DNA of 43,557 bases from contig CANQMF010000005.1 in NCBI GenBank assembly GCA_947624915.1, positions 1 through 43,557 on the forward strand. Reading direction: 5' to 3'. A program made the translations under genes and the position numbers. This document shows positions 25,039 through 34,250 of this stretch, piece after piece. This DNA is from an uncultured Bacilli bacterium (GTDB taxonomy: Bacteria > Bacillota_I > Bacilli_A > RF39 > UBA660). The notes beneath the pieces were generated by a model that was not told the origin of the DNA, did not search any database, and worked only from the letters and a program-made list of their open reading frames with translations. The stretch's first letter is position 1. Every line of letters starts with the position of its first letter.

Positions 25039-25896
25039 TTATAAACTCCTTCCAATAACCTCAAACATGCTTACTTCTGTTTCTATATTTTTTTTACTTT
25101 GGACTATAATATCGTCATCTATAATAGCTTGATCTTTTTTCAAAAATAAGATGACAGTTGATCCCCCATAGCGAAACCAACCTTTTTCATCACCACGTTT
25201 AAACTTTTTAACATCAACATTACATATTTCACCAACCATAATAGCCCCTACTTCCATCTGAATTATTTCACCAAAATGCTTAGTATCAAGAATAGCATAC
25301 TCGCGCTTATTTTCAGTAAAAACTGAACAATATTCATGAGCAATAGGTCTTACCGTATGAAGAATACCATCAATTTTCTTATTGTTGATAACCTGTCCAT
25401 CATCTATAAAAGCATAGTGATGATAATTATCAACGCATAAACGAAATACAAGACATAATCCACCAGCATATTTTCTTGCTAAACTCTCATCTTTGAATAA
25501 TTCACCTAAAGTATAACAACTATTTTTAATGTGAAGATGCATATCAGGATCAATATTATAAACCAACAATTTACTGTCACAAGGCGCTAAAAGCATAGAC
25601 GTATCCTTGGGTATTGGTCGACATTCTTTTTTAATCTCTCTTCTAAAAAACTCATCGAAATTATGATAATCTTGTATAATATACTCATCCATATTAATAT
25701 TGTTATCACAAATAAACTTTTTTATTTTTTTCTTTGATCTAGCTGAACGCATATATCTAGCATATAAATTAGTTAACCATTTTTGAGTAATTACCTTAAG
25801 TATCATACGGCCTAATAAAGTGGTATACAAAAAGGTAAGTACTTTACCTTCTTTATAATCATAATATTTTTTATCTTTTCGATTATATATCATCAT
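25039..25896 (-). CDS. psd: Phosphatidylserine decarboxylase
   Basis: Converts phosphatidylserine to phosphatidylethanolamine at the membrane with a self-made pyruvoyl group. Elements: FFRREIK and APCDSK in the N-terminal half, DNYHHYAFID (catalytic His), ILHTVRPIA, EVGAIMVGEI and the autocleavage motif GGST near residue 255, which will become the pyruvoyl Ser. At 285 residues it fits the Firmicute type. It overlaps pssA by 4 bases (two ATG codons in tandem at the start), so the two steps are translationally coupled. Confidence 0.95.
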   Translation of the reverse strand: MMIYNRKDKKYYDYKEGKVLTFLYTTLLGRMILKVITQKWLTNLYARYMRSARSKKKIKKFICDNNINMDEYIIQDYHNFDEFFRREIKKECRPIPKDTSMLLAPCDSKLLVYNIDPDMHLHIKNSCYTLGELFKDESLARKYAGGLCLVFRLCVDNYHHYAFIDDGQVINNKKIDGILHTVRPIAHEYCSVFTENKREYAILDTKHFGEIIQMEVGAIMVGEICNVDVKKFKRGDEKGWFRYGGSTVILFLKKDQAIIDDDIIVQSKKNIETEVSMFEVIGRSL

Positions 25897-26543
25897 CTCA
25901 TCACCTTAAGGTATATTAAAACAATTGTCATAATTATAGCTAGTAATGAACAAGTTATATACCAAGCATTATTTTTAGGTTTTCTTAATTTAAATTTAAC
26001 AACCATTAAAATAGCTATCAAAGCGAAAGCAACCAAGTTAACACTAACAAACACTTTACTATCTAAAACGTATCGCAATAAATATAAAGCGGGAAAAATA
26101 ATAGCTGTTGAAGTAACAGGTAAACCAGTATAATATTTTACCGGTCCATCTTCTAATTCAGCATGAACATTAAAATATGATAAGCGACTAATACCACCTA
26201 TTGTAAATAAAGCAAATATAGGAATGGAAATAATTGGATTAATAGCTACATTAAAATACTTACAAAAGCCATATAAAATAATGATAGGATAAGCAATAAA
26301 AGATATCATATCAGTTAAAGAATCAATTTGAATACCATATTTCTTATCTTGATCTGTTCTATTTTTACACATACGAGCCACTTTACCATCAAATAAATCA
26401 CATATACCAGATACCATCAAGCATATAATAGCCCCTGTAATTCGTACTGTATTAGTTCCAAAAACAAAATAAATACCAATCATCGTTGATAATACACCCA
26501 GATATGTAACTATAACTGACTTATCATATTTTCCTATAAACAT
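25893..26543 (-). CDS. pssA: CDP-diacylglycerol-serine O-phosphatidyltransferase
   Basis: Makes phosphatidylserine from CDP-diacylglycerol and serine. The CDP-alcohol phosphotransferase motif is read as DLFDGKVAR followed 12 residues later by GIQIDSLTD, so the Arg-Gly spacing is longer than the canonical eight. About six hydrophobic segments span the 216 residues. The gene heads a pssA-psd-esterase operon. The Shine-Dalgarno is weak (AGG only). The PssA assignment is supported by the adjacent psd. Confidence 0.92.
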   Translation of the reverse strand: MFIGKYDKSVIVTYLGVLSTMIGIYFVFGTNTVRITGAIICLMVSGICDLFDGKVARMCKNRTDQDKKYGIQIDSLTDMISFIAYPIIILYGFCKYFNVAINPIISIPIFALFTIGGISRLSYFNVHAELEDGPVKYYTGLPVTSTAIIFPALYLLRYVLDSKVFVSVNLVAFALIAILMVVKFKLRKPKNNAWYITCSLLAIIMTIVLIYLKVMR

Positions 26544-26579
26544 AACAAAACCTCATTTTCTAAAAGAATTATCTATTTC

Positions 26580-26607
26580 ATTATAACATAATTATTATAA
26601 AAAACAA
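26580..26607 (-). promoter_or_regulatory. Promoter of the pssA-psd-esterase operon
   Basis: Minus-strand TTGTTT (26607-26602), a 16-base spacer and TATAAT (26585-26580) preceded by TGT. Confidence 0.65.
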
Positions 26608-26613
26608 AGACAG

Positions 26614-26645
26614 AAAAAAAAGAGAACAAATTATATTATTTGTCC
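26614..26645 (-). terminator. ruvAB terminator
   Basis: A 6-bp stem (26626-26631 with 26638-26643) with a further imperfect pair, followed on the minus strand by eight T. It overlaps the ruvB stop. Confidence 0.65.
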
Positions 26646-27634
26646 CCCTTATAAGGTAAGCCTAAATGCTCATAAGCCTTCTTAGTAACCATTCTACCAC
26701 GTGATGTCCTCTTAAGTAAGCCTGTTTGGAGAAGATATGGTTCATACACATCTTCAATCGTTGTCTGTTCTTCACCAATTGATGACGCAATTGCTTCAAT
26801 ACCCACTGGCCCACCATTAAATTTTTCTATAATCGCTTTAAGCAAATTATAATCAGTATCATCCAAGCCCAAACTGTCAACCTTTAGTCGATCAAGCGAT
26901 AACTTAGCTATTTCTAAATCGATTTTTCCATCACCCATAACTAAAGCAAAATCTCTAACACGGCGAAACAATCGATTGGTTATACGTGGCGTGCCTCTAC
27001 TTCGTCTAGCTAATTCATATGCTGCTTCATCAGTGATTTCTGTTTCTAAAACATGACTTGTCCTAATAACAATTTGTTTTAACTCTTCTTCCGTATAATA
27101 TTTTAACTTATTAATAATACCAAAGCGATCACGTAAAGGTCCTGTCAAGTCTCCCGCTCTTGTAGTAGCACCTACTAAAGTAAAAGGTGGTAAATCAATT
27201 CTTATATTACGACTACTAGAATCACTACCAATAATAATATCTAAAGTAAAATCTTCCATGGCAGAATATAAAATTTCTTCAATAAAACGTGGAATACGAT
27301 GTATCTCATCAATAAATAAAACATCCCCTGCTTCTAAACTAGATAAAACAGCCGCTAAGTCACCACTTTTCTCTATTGACGGACCACTAGTTGTTTTTAT
27401 ATTAGAACCTAATTCATTAGCTATAATATAAGCTAAAGTTGTTTTACCCAAACCGGGCGGGCCATATAATAAAACATGATCGAGTGGTTCTTTACGCATC
27501 TTAGCTGCTTTAATAAAAATGTTTAAGTTGTCTTTCACTTCACTCTGTCCAATATATTCATCAATAGAAGTTGGACGAATGTTTTTTTCAAAACTATCTT
27601 CTGGAAATTTTTCTCCGCTAGTAATTCGCTCCAT
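26636..27634 (-). CDS. ruvB: Holliday junction branch-migration ATPase RuvB
   Basis: Hexameric AAA+ motor that drives RuvA-bound Holliday junctions. [13 protein letters not shown] (Walker A, near residue 60), LFIDEIHR (Walker B), [18 protein letters not shown] (sensor 1 and arginine finger) and a C-terminal winged-helix region with [17 protein letters not shown] are all present. The 332-residue length is normal. It follows ruvA by 15 bases. ruvC and recU are not in the window. Confidence 0.98.
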   Translation of the reverse strand: MERITSGEKFPEDSFEKNIRPTSIDEYIGQSEVKDNLNIFIKAAKMRKEPLDHVLLYGPPGLGKTTLAYIIANELGSNIKTTSGPSIEKSGDLAAVLSSLEAGDVLFIDEIHRIPRFIEEILYSAMEDFTLDIIIGSDSSSRNIRIDLPPFTLVGATTRAGDLTGPLRDRFGIINKLKYYTEEELKQIVIRTSHVLETEITDEAAYELARRSRGTPRITNRLFRRVRDFALVMGDGKIDLEIAKLSLDRLKVDSLGLDDTDYNLLKAIIEKFNGGPVGIEAIASSIGEEQTTIEDVYEPYLLQTGLLKRTSRGRMVTKKAYEHLGLPYKGDK

Positions 27635-27649
27635 CTGTTCTCCTCTCTG

Positions 27650-28204
27650 TTATTTTAATAATAACTTCAATGCTTCTTTAACTTGCTCTTCAATGGTCAT
27701 ATTAACATCAATACTGTTTAAAATGCCCTTAATGTCATTAGTTTTATAACCTAATCCTTTTAGTACCTCAATTAATTCATTAAAGCTACGTTCATCAACC
27801 AATTGATTAGAACGTGATATTTTACCACGTAAATCTAAAATTATTTGACGAGCAACTTTATCACCAATCTTTGGAAATTTCTTTAAGTACATAACATTTT
27901 CCGATTCAATAGCCTTCCATAAAGTATCAATACTACCACTTGCTAACATCGGTAAAGCCATTTTACAGCCTAATCCCTTCACTTCAATAAGTCGAAGAAA
28001 CATATCCTTTTCTTCCATACTTTTAAATCCATATAAACAATTTTCATCCTCTCTTACATGATTATAAATGTATACCTTATACTCTTTATTAAGGATATAT
28101 GAATATGGATTACCAACATATATTAAATAACCAATCATATTATTCTCTAAAACAATGTGATTACTTTCAATCATTGTAACTATTCCTGTTATATATTCAA
28201 ACAT
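27650..28204 (-). CDS. ruvA: Holliday junction-binding protein RuvA
   Basis: Binds the four-way junction and positions RuvB. Three regions are seen: an N-terminal OB fold (MFEYITGIVT onward, VGNPYSY), helix-hairpin-helix motifs (LIEVKGLGCKMALPML, FPKIGDKVARQII) and a C-terminal RuvB-binding domain (EVLKGLGYKTNDI). I start it at the ATG at 28204, preceded by GGTGATAGCA; an earlier in-frame ATG at 28237 lies upstream of the probable -10. The 184-residue length is near normal. A ruvA with a promoter of its own heads the operon. Confidence 0.95.
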   Translation of the reverse strand: MFEYITGIVTMIESNHIVLENNMIGYLIYVGNPYSYILNKEYKVYIYNHVREDENCLYGFKSMEEKDMFLRLIEVKGLGCKMALPMLASGSIDTLWKAIESENVMYLKKFPKIGDKVARQIILDLRGKISRSNQLVDERSFNELIEVLKGLGYKTNDIKGILNSIDVNMTIEEQVKEALKLLLK

Positions 28205-28220
28205 TGCTATCACCAAATTA

Positions 28221-28249
28221 ATTATATCACATGCCATAAACTACGACAA
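28221..28249 (-). promoter_or_regulatory. ruvAB promoter
   Basis: Minus-strand TTGTCG (28249-28244), a 17-base spacer and TATAAT (28226-28221) preceded by TGA, an extended -10. Confidence 0.7.
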
Positions 28250-28307
28250 CAAATTTAATATATCTAAATTAAAACTAATATTACCTCTGACTATTAATTT
28301 TGTGTAC

Positions 28308-28332
28308 AAAAAAATGACATAACGTCATTTTT
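28308..28332 (-). terminator. Terminator of the SipW-type matrix protein pair
   Basis: A 9-bp stem (28310-28318 with 28324-28332), 5-base loop and a T-run on the minus strand, directly after the stop. Confidence 0.85.
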
Positions 28333-28334
28333 AA

Positions 28335-28961
28335 CTATGCTCCAAATGTTGGTGCATCCGTACCCCAAACAGTCTGAACAGCATCTGCTTGAAGTGTTTC
28401 AACAGTAACTACCAATGTATATTTAGCACCATCATATCCAGTACCAGCACTCGTACAAGTATGTGAAGACTCACCTTGACCTACAGTACCTTCGTCAGTA
28501 CAATCAGCCGTATTAACAGCTTTTTCGTTAAATTTTACTGACTCAAGTAAATCTGTAGTTGTAGCATTCTGGCCTAGTTTTTGTTGATAGTAATACCATC
28601 CATCGCTACCCTTTTTCCAGTTTGTTTGATAATCGCTAGCAAAGTTCAAGATAGCAGCATCCTCTTGTCCATCCATTTCACCGACTTTTCCATTTAAACC
28701 TCTATCCCAAGAACCTTGTAGTTTTACTCTAACAGCAATTTCTACTTCACCAGTATTTTGTACATTTACTTTCTTATCAGTTACACTACCTGGTGTCCAG
28801 TTATCTGGACTTTCAAAAGTCTCAGTTACCTTAGTACTATAAGGTTTAGTATTAAATTGGTTATTAAAAGTTGCTGAACTTGTAAAATAAGCAATAGTTC
28901 CTCCTAAAACGCCAACTACTAAAAATAACAAAGCTAATGCTATTAATGGTTTCTTCTGCAT
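28335..28961 (-). CDS. BsaA-type SipW-dependent secreted matrix protein
   Basis: A 208-residue secreted protein with a SipW-cognate signal peptide: two Lys, a hydrophobic helix (6-20) and GGTIAYFTSSATFNNQF, the pattern of TasA/camelysin-type precursors. The mature part is a beta-rich sandwich (KVNVQNTGEVEIAVRVKLQGSW, and DGWYYYQQKL near 125). Two Cys in an insertion near 158-175 could form a disulfide, unlike its neighbour. No LPXTG or anchor is present, so it is expected to be released and assemble outside, as TasA and BsaA do. It is the second gene of a pair, 75 bases after the first. The SipW peptidase is not in the window. Confidence 0.85.
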   Translation of the reverse strand: MQKKPLIALALLFLVVGVLGGTIAYFTSSATFNNQFNTKPYSTKVTETFESPDNWTPGSVTDKKVNVQNTGEVEIAVRVKLQGSWDRGLNGKVGEMDGQEDAAILNFASDYQTNWKKGSDGWYYYQQKLGQNATTTDLLESVKFNEKAVNTADCTDEGTVGQGESSHTCTSAGTGYDGAKYTLVVTVETLQADAVQTVWGTDAPTFGA

Positions 28962-29036
28962 CTTAATTCACCTTCCTTCCATGAACCTCTATATAAAATG
29001 CTAAAATGCACTTTATACTATAACTAATCATTGAAT

Positions 29037-29666
29037 TTAAAATGTCCAACTTACATTTGTTCCATCTACTGTTACGGTATGTCCCCATAAAGTACTTACA
29101 GCATCCGATGTAGCTTGAACCGACTCATAATTAAACGATAATTCATAATTATATGTTAAATATTTATTCTGATCAGGTGAATCTTGAATTAAAGTTTTAT
29201 TTAAAGCTATACTATTTAATAGTGGTAAATCAGTACCACCACTCAATATTTTCTTATAATAATACCATCCATCATGATACACCCAGTCATCTTCCAAAGG
29301 AGATGCCCATGTTTTTGTGACAACACTTTCTCCATTATATAAATTATTTAAAACCGATCCAGCATCATTAACCCAAGTCTCATTATAAGACATCCTAATA
29401 AAAACATCAGCTGTACCCGCATTTTTTATTACTACTTCTTTTTTAGTTGCATCTGGCCAACTACTAGGGTCAAAATCCTCATCTAACTTAACATCATACT
29501 TAGACGTTTTAAACACATTTTCTTTCGTATCCCTACTCGTAAAATAAGCATATGTTCCCCCAACTATTACAACTAAACCCAGTAACATCAAAAATACCAA
29601 AGATTTATTTTTTTTACAAAAACTTTTTATTTTATCCAATGTATTAACTTTACGTTTTTCTGGCAT
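29037..29666 (-). CDS. BsaA-type SipW-dependent secreted matrix protein
   Basis: A 209-residue paralogue of the following gene, more diverged in the mature region. After a basic 20-residue lead it has a hydrophobic helix (about 23-38) and GGTYAYFTSRDTKENVF, the SipW-type cleavage region. Mature blocks EVVIKNAGTADVFIRMSYNE and DGWYYYKKIL match those of its partner. It has no Cys in the mature part. GGAGGAGGTAC precedes the ATG. A consensus promoter lies about 170 bases upstream, behind a folded leader, so both genes are probably controlled there. Confidence 0.85.
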   Translation of the reverse strand: MPEKRKVNTLDKIKSFCKKNKSLVFLMLLGLVVIVGGTYAYFTSRDTKENVFKTSKYDVKLDEDFDPSSWPDATKKEVVIKNAGTADVFIRMSYNETWVNDAGSVLNNLYNGESVVTKTWASPLEDDWVYHDGWYYYKKILSGGTDLPLLNSIALNKTLIQDSPDQNKYLTYNYELSFNYESVQATSDAVSTLWGHTVTVDGTNVSWTF

Positions 29667-29716
29667 TTTGTACCTCCTCCATTTTTAAAACTTTAACAGA
29701 GTATTTAGCCTTTTAA

Positions 29717-29800
29717 AAGATAATATCTACATTATCCTATTATTTAGTATGTGCGAAGCCATGTTTGTTATACCATGCTAACAATATTTCACTGCGCACA
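29717..29800 (-). promoter_or_regulatory. Structured leader with possible pseudoknot and terminator-like hairpin
   Basis: In the roughly 170-base leader a 6-bp outer stem (29750-29755 with 29795-29800) encloses two interleaved pairings: 29765-29770 with 29779-29784 (6 bp) and 29758-29763 with 29774-29778 (5 pairs, one bulge). The second uses the loop of the first, which is an H-type pseudoknot layout. Downstream in the transcript, 29717-29724 pairs with 29731-29738 (8 bp, one G-U) and is followed by a short T-run. Aptamer-then-hairpin order is what a riboswitch would show. I could not match it to any class I know. Structure is inferred by eye only. Confidence 0.4.
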
Positions 29801-29840
29801 CTCAACTCACCCTATTTTCTATCATCATTCTACATAACCG

Positions 29841-29869
29841 ATTATAGTAAAATAAATTAATATTGTCAA
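29841..29869 (-). promoter_or_regulatory. Consensus promoter of the matrix protein pair
   Basis: Minus-strand TTGACA (29869-29864) and TATAAT (29846-29841), exactly 17 bases apart: a perfect sigma-A consensus. Confidence 0.85.
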
Positions 29870-30318
29870 TAGCCCAAACTTTCTTTTTAAAAAATATTTT
29901 TAAATATTAGTTAAAATATTTCATAAAATAAAGACAATTAAATTACATAAAAATAAACATATTTTTATTAAAGCAAAACGTTAAATTAACACAATTTGAC
30001 AAAATTATTTTCAATATTACGCTTATTTGACAAATTTTATCGAGTTACTTGCCTGCAATATACAACTTATACAATTAAAGATTCAGTTTTTAATTTGAAA
30101 AAACCATACTCAAACAGGTCATTCGAATATGTCCTCATAATAAAATTTCAAATGATATATTAGTTAAACAAATCATTCCTAGCGCTATACTTCATAACTA
30201 CAATTTATAATTGATGTAAAGCAAACGCATATTTTAATGATAAATAATCAATGATTTCATATTTTTTATCAATAATAACAACTTGTCCTTTAATCTAATA
30301 AAATACTTTTTAACTTAG
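29870..30318. other. AT-rich stretch with no visible gene
   Basis: About 450 bases with stops in all frames, long runs of A and T and no recognisable RNA or repeat. Two TTTGACAAA-like boxes near 29996 and 30027 lack a matching -10. I see no more than that. Confidence 0.6.
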
Positions 30319-30624
30319 CTAACGTTTAAAAAAAGTACTAAGAGTTAAAAATAAAAAATAAATCATCAATAAAACAAAAGCCCATGCAATAATTAAATAA
30401 ACAATACCATCAGTATAATGATCAGCAATGGCTAGAATACTATTTGGAAACTTGGCTAAAAAACTATCAATGGCTCCACCCTTAAATTGACTTGCAATAA
30501 AATAAGCAATACGTAAGAAAATATCTACAGCAGCTATGCCATATACAGCCTTCGACATTTTTCGACGATAACAAGACCAACAAATAATAATTATTACTAA
30601 TAAAAGTACAATAAATGCATCCAT
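30319..30624 (-). CDS. Small unknown membrane protein
   Basis: A 101-residue protein that I cannot assign. It has an N-terminal hydrophobic helix (4-17), a basic RRKMSK segment, a moderately hydrophobic part (about 28-48), and a hydrophobic helix near the C-terminus (about 78-98) before FFKR. The start at 30624 is chosen because GGGAGGT is 9 bases upstream; a GTG at 30642 would put that Shine-Dalgarno inside the gene. It is the last gene of the TIM44-like/zinc-ribbon operon, 18 bases after its neighbour, which suggests a role in the same membrane complex. Confidence 0.65.
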   Translation of the reverse strand: MDAFIVLLLVIIIICWSCYRRKMSKAVYGIAAVDIFLRIAYFIASQFKGGAIDSFLAKFPNSILAIADHYTDGIVYLIIAWAFVLLMIYFLFLTLSTFFKR

Positions 30625-30642
30625 ATAATAACTACCTCCCAC

Positions 30643-31452
30643 TTATTTTTGACTAATTAAATTCTTTTTTGATAAACGCATATTTCTACGAACAGTTTGA
30701 ATATTTCCTTTACAATAAGGACAAATAGTTGCACTCGTATCAAGCTTAGCTCCACAATTAGGGCACAGATCAATTGCTGCTGTATTACATACAAACGTTA
30801 AATCATACTGCATACCTAATAATCTATGTGCATCACCTCTAACAACATTATTATTTTGATCAACGACATAATCATTAAAACTTACAGCTAATCTAACAAC
30901 TACTGTTTCAATTGTTCCATTAGTTTGTCTACTTAATATACTACCACCTTGATAACTGAAGTTGGACATTATATTTTTTTGACCTTTAAGATTTAAGACA
31001 TTTAACTGATTTTGATATGAATTAAATAATTCATCCGTTACTAAATAACGTAATTTGTCATAATCAAAATTCGTCCATGCTATTTGAACCTGACAAAAGA
31101 TATTATAACATTCCTCTAATAGTTTCTTATCTTCAGGACTTAAATTTATAGTAGGTATTACTTCTAACGGTTTCCTTTTAGAAGTACGTTCTACAACAAT
31201 TAGAATAATAACAACTAATATAACAATAAATACAACTATATCTCCACCAAGCGAAGTACTACTTCCACTACTATATGAACTATCACTATCCCAAGAACTA
31301 CCTGAATCCCATGAGCCTGAATCATAACTAGAATCCCATCCTGAATCAGTGGCTAAAGAAGAATAATTGGCTGTATAACTATAAACAATAGTCGCTAATA
31401 ATATAAATGCTAAGCCTAATAATAAAAATCCACGCTTTTTCCCTTTTTTCAT
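30643..31452 (-). CDS. TIM44-like domain membrane protein with Ser/Asp-rich segment and zinc ribbon
   Basis: A 269-residue protein. After a basic N-terminus and a hydrophobic helix (about 9-25) comes a low-complexity Ser/Asp/Gly/Trp region (about 32-68), a second helix (about 72-87) and a soluble part resembling the TIM44-like lipid- or protein-binding fold (the segment after NLSPEDKKLLEECY; FDYDKLRYLVTDELFNSY). It ends with a CPNCG...CPYC zinc ribbon. Two helices place the Ser/Asp loop outside and the TIM44/zinc part inside. It overlaps the upstream TIM44-like gene by 4 bases (ATGA). The domain call is from pattern; function is unknown. Confidence 0.75.
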   Translation of the reverse strand: MKKGKKRGFLLLGLAFILLATIVYSYTANYSSLATDSGWDSSYDSGSWDSGSSWDSDSSYSSGSSTSLGGDIVVFIVILVVIILIVVERTSKRKPLEVIPTINLSPEDKKLLEECYNIFCQVQIAWTNFDYDKLRYLVTDELFNSYQNQLNVLNLKGQKNIMSNFSYQGGSILSRQTNGTIETVVVRLAVSFNDYVVDQNNNVVRGDAHRLLGMQYDLTFVCNTAAIDLCPNCGAKLDTSATICPYCKGNIQTVRRNMRLSKKNLISQK

Positions 31453-31994
31453 CTTCTTATCTCATTCCAATCTACTAATATCCAATCATAATCTTCCTTA
31501 GGTAATTGTTGATGACAAAAAGAACAGTACCCTGTAGCATTATAATCAATATTAGCCCCACAATTTGGACAATGCGTAACCATGCCTAACTTTTTATGAT
31601 CTTTTTTTAATTCAAAAATCAAATTATTAATTGTCAAAACCCTTAATTCGGTATTACCATTAACTATTTGTTTAGTAGTATTATTTAAACGGTAATCTAA
31701 ATAACGGGCTTCTATTTCGACTTCAATACGATAACAATCATCTAAAATATCAACTTTACGTACATAAGTATTTTTAACATTTAGTTCATCATACATTTGA
31801 ATTAAATTATTATGTTTTAAATCATTAATCATAGTTAATAATTTTTGACGCATACTGTCATTTAACCATGAAGTAACATTTTGTAAGTTTTGAAACATAA
31901 TTCCATTCATCATTAAAACAAAAATGTTATTTACTTTTGTTAAAAACATATCAGGATTAAAATTTTGTTCACATTTCATTAATTCATCATACAT
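31449..31994 (-). CDS. TIM44-like domain protein with zinc ribbon, soluble
   Basis: A 181-residue protein related to the C-terminal half of its neighbour: an alpha/beta core (FLTKVNNIFVLMMNGIM, then LNDSMRQKLLTMINDL, then IEVEIEARYLDYRLN) followed by a CPNCG...CSFC zinc ribbon. It lacks membrane helices, so it may be the soluble partner of the membrane protein encoded next. ATG at 31994 is used rather than a GTG at 32003, which is immediately after the weak AGGGT. First of three coupled genes, with an extended -10 (TGATATAAT) at 32017-32025. Confidence 0.72.
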   Translation of the reverse strand: MYDELMKCEQNFNPDMFLTKVNNIFVLMMNGIMFQNLQNVTSWLNDSMRQKLLTMINDLKHNNLIQMYDELNVKNTYVRKVDILDDCYRIEVEIEARYLDYRLNNTTKQIVNGNTELRVLTINNLIFELKKDHKKLGMVTHCPNCGANIDYNATGYCSFCHQQLPKEDYDWILVDWNEIRR

Positions 31995-32044
31995 AAAAAA
32001 CACTACCCTAATAATAATTATATCATGTAAATAACAAAATGGTG

Positions 32045-32087
32045 AAAAAAAGAGTAATTAAATTACTTCTTCGCAATTAAATTACCC
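32045..32087 (-). terminator. clpB terminator
   Basis: A 13-bp stem (32052-32064 with 32075-32087, one mismatch and one G-U pair), a 10-base loop and a run of seven T on the minus strand. It begins at the clpB stop codon. Confidence 0.85.
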
Positions 32088-34195
32088 TATTTTATAATTA
32101 ATTCACCATTATTAACATCAATTGTAATATCACTATTAAACTTTATTTCATCATTAATAATAGCTTTAGCTAACATCGTTTCTAAATTTCGAGAAACAAA
32201 CCTTTTAATTGGTCTAGCACCAAAATCAGGATCAAAAGATTCATCAATAATAAATTTTTTAGAAGCTTCTGTTAACTTTATTTTTATTTTTTTATCGCTT
32301 AAACGATTTTCAATTTCTTTTATAATATTATCCAATATTTGATAAACAATGTCTTTAGTCAATGATTTAAAAATAATAATTTCATCAATTCGATTAATAA
32401 ACTCTGGTCTAAAACATCTTTTTAGTTCATTCATAACCAAGTTAGTGCTATCAGCTTCATTATTTAAAATATATTCACTTCCCAAATTAGAAGTCATTAT
32501 AATAATGGTATTTTTAAAATCAACTGTACGTCCTTGCGAATCAGTAATACGTCCATCATCTAATATTTGAAGTAATATATTAAAAACATCTTTATGAGCC
32601 TTTTCTATCTCATCAAATAAAACTATACTATAAGGATTACGTCTTACACTTTCAGTTAATTGTCCTCCCTCATCATAACCAACATATCCTGGAGGAGCAC
32701 CAACCAATCTTGATACGCTATGAGCTTCCATGTACTCACTCATATCAATTCTAATCATGTGGCGTTCATCATCAAACAACTCATAAGCCAAAGTACGTGC
32801 AACTTCAGTCTTACCAACACCAGTTGGGCCTAAGAAAATAAATGAGCCAATTGGTCGATTAGGATTTTTAATTCCTGATCTAGCTCTAAGAATAGCCTCA
32901 CTAACTAATTTCAATGCTTCATCTTGTCCTTTAACTCTCTTACCTAAATTAGCCTCTAAATTTAGTAATTTCTCTCTTTCTCCACTAACTAACTTCGTAA
33001 TAGGTATATTAGTCCATTTAGATATAATAGCAGCAATATCCTCTTCGGTAACTTCATCACTTAAAATCTTTGAACTACTTATACTCTTTAATTCCTCTAG
33101 TTCTTTTTGTAAAGCTGGTATAACACCATGGCGAAGACGAGCTGCTACCTCTAAATTATAATTATTTTCGGCCTGCTCTAACTCAAAAGTTTTCTTTTCA
33201 ATTTCCTCTTTCTTGTTATTTATCTTGGCTAAAATATTTTTTTCTTCATTCCACTTGTTACGTAACTGTTTTTCTTGTTCTTTTAATGTTGCTAATGTTG
33301 AATTAATTTCATCAATACGTTTTTTAGACAATTCATCCTTTTCTTTCTTTAAAGCCTGCAATTCAATCTCCAAACGCATAATATTTCTAGTTAAAGTATC
33401 CAATTCAGTCGGAACAGAATCCATTTGAACCTTTATCGTAGAACAAGCTTCATCGACTAAATCAATAGCCTTATCAGGTAAAAAACGATCAGTTATATAA
33501 CGATCTGATAAAGTTGCAGCCGCCACCAGTGCTTTATCTTTAATACTTACACTATGAAATACTTCAAAACGACTTTTTAAACCACGCAAAATAGTGATAG
33601 TATCCAAAACCGTTGGCTGAGATACCTTTACTTTTTGAAAACGTCTTTCTAAAGCACCATCCTTCTCGATATATTTTCGATATTCATTCAATGTAGTCGC
33701 ACCAATAACATGAATTTCTCCACGTGCAAGCATAGGCTTTAACATATTACCAGCATCCATGGCTCCTTCAGCACCTGCTCCAACAATCATATGAATCTCA
33801 TCAATAAACATAATGATATCCCCATCTGATTTTTGAATTTCTTTTAGAACAGCTTTAAGGCGATCTTCAAATTCACCTCGATACTTAGCACCAGCAATTA
33901 AAGAACCTAAGTCTAACTCCCAAATAGTTTTATTCTTTAAACTATTAGGTACATCACCTTTAACAATACGTTGAGCTAAGCCTTCAACTATTGCTGTTTT
34001 ACCAACACCTGGTTCACCAATTAATACCGGATTATTCTTTGTCTTTCGTGAAAGAATTCGTGTAATACTTCTGATCTCTTCATCACGTCCAATAACAGGA
34101 TCTGTTTTTCCATCTCGTACGGCTTGAACAATATCTCGTCCATATTTTTCCAAGACATTTTCTAAATTTTCCTCATACGGATTTTGCATATTCAT
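32087..34195 (-). CDS. clpB: Chaperone ClpB lacking the N-terminal domain
   Basis: Hexameric AAA+ disaggregase that works with DnaK to recover proteins after heat stress. NBD1: GEPGVGKT at 60-67 and FIDEIH near 130. The coiled-coil M domain spans about 265-370, so this is ClpB rather than ClpA or ClpC. NBD2: GPTGVGKT at 456-463 and DEIEKAH. The Clp_N domain (about 145 residues) is absent, giving 702 residues as in mycoplasma ClpB. The first ATG with a Shine-Dalgarno (GGAGGGG) is at 34195. A CIRCE element overlaps the promoter, so HrcA control is expected; hrcA itself is not in the window. Confidence 0.95.
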   Translation of the reverse strand: MNMQNPYEENLENVLEKYGRDIVQAVRDGKTDPVIGRDEEIRSITRILSRKTKNNPVLIGEPGVGKTAIVEGLAQRIVKGDVPNSLKNKTIWELDLGSLIAGAKYRGEFEDRLKAVLKEIQKSDGDIIMFIDEIHMIVGAGAEGAMDAGNMLKPMLARGEIHVIGATTLNEYRKYIEKDGALERRFQKVKVSQPTVLDTITILRGLKSRFEVFHSVSIKDKALVAAATLSDRYITDRFLPDKAIDLVDEACSTIKVQMDSVPTELDTLTRNIMRLEIELQALKKEKDELSKKRIDEINSTLATLKEQEKQLRNKWNEEKNILAKINNKKEEIEKKTFELEQAENNYNLEVAARLRHGVIPALQKELEELKSISSSKILSDEVTEEDIAAIISKWTNIPITKLVSGEREKLLNLEANLGKRVKGQDEALKLVSEAILRARSGIKNPNRPIGSFIFLGPTGVGKTEVARTLAYELFDDERHMIRIDMSEYMEAHSVSRLVGAPPGYVGYDEGGQLTESVRRNPYSIVLFDEIEKAHKDVFNILLQILDDGRITDSQGRTVDFKNTIIIMTSNLGSEYILNNEADSTNLVMNELKRCFRPEFINRIDEIIIFKSLTKDIVYQILDNIIKEIENRLSDKKIKIKLTEASKKFIIDESFDPDFGARPIKRFVSRNLETMLAKAIINDEIKFNSDITIDVNNGELIIK

Positions 34196-34222
34196 ACAAT
34201 CCCCTCCATTCATATAACTACT

Positions 34223-34250
34223 ATTATACTCGCTTTTTAGCACTTGTCAA
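34223..34250 (-). promoter_or_regulatory. clpB promoter overlapping CIRCE
   Basis: Minus-strand TTGACA (34250-34245), a 16-base spacer and TATAAT (34228-34223). The -35 and most of the spacer lie within the CIRCE element. Confidence 0.85.

Noticed and set aside
29750..29800. The leader hairpin as a c-di-GMP riboswitch (class I or II)
   Set aside because: It lacks the conserved GCAAAGCC-type core of class I and the GATGAAT...TTTAAA core of class II. Kept only as an unassigned structured leader.
30110..30140. A tRNA T-arm-like stretch (ATTCGAATA)
   Set aside because: No acceptor stem, anticodon arm or CCA-like end can be built around it.
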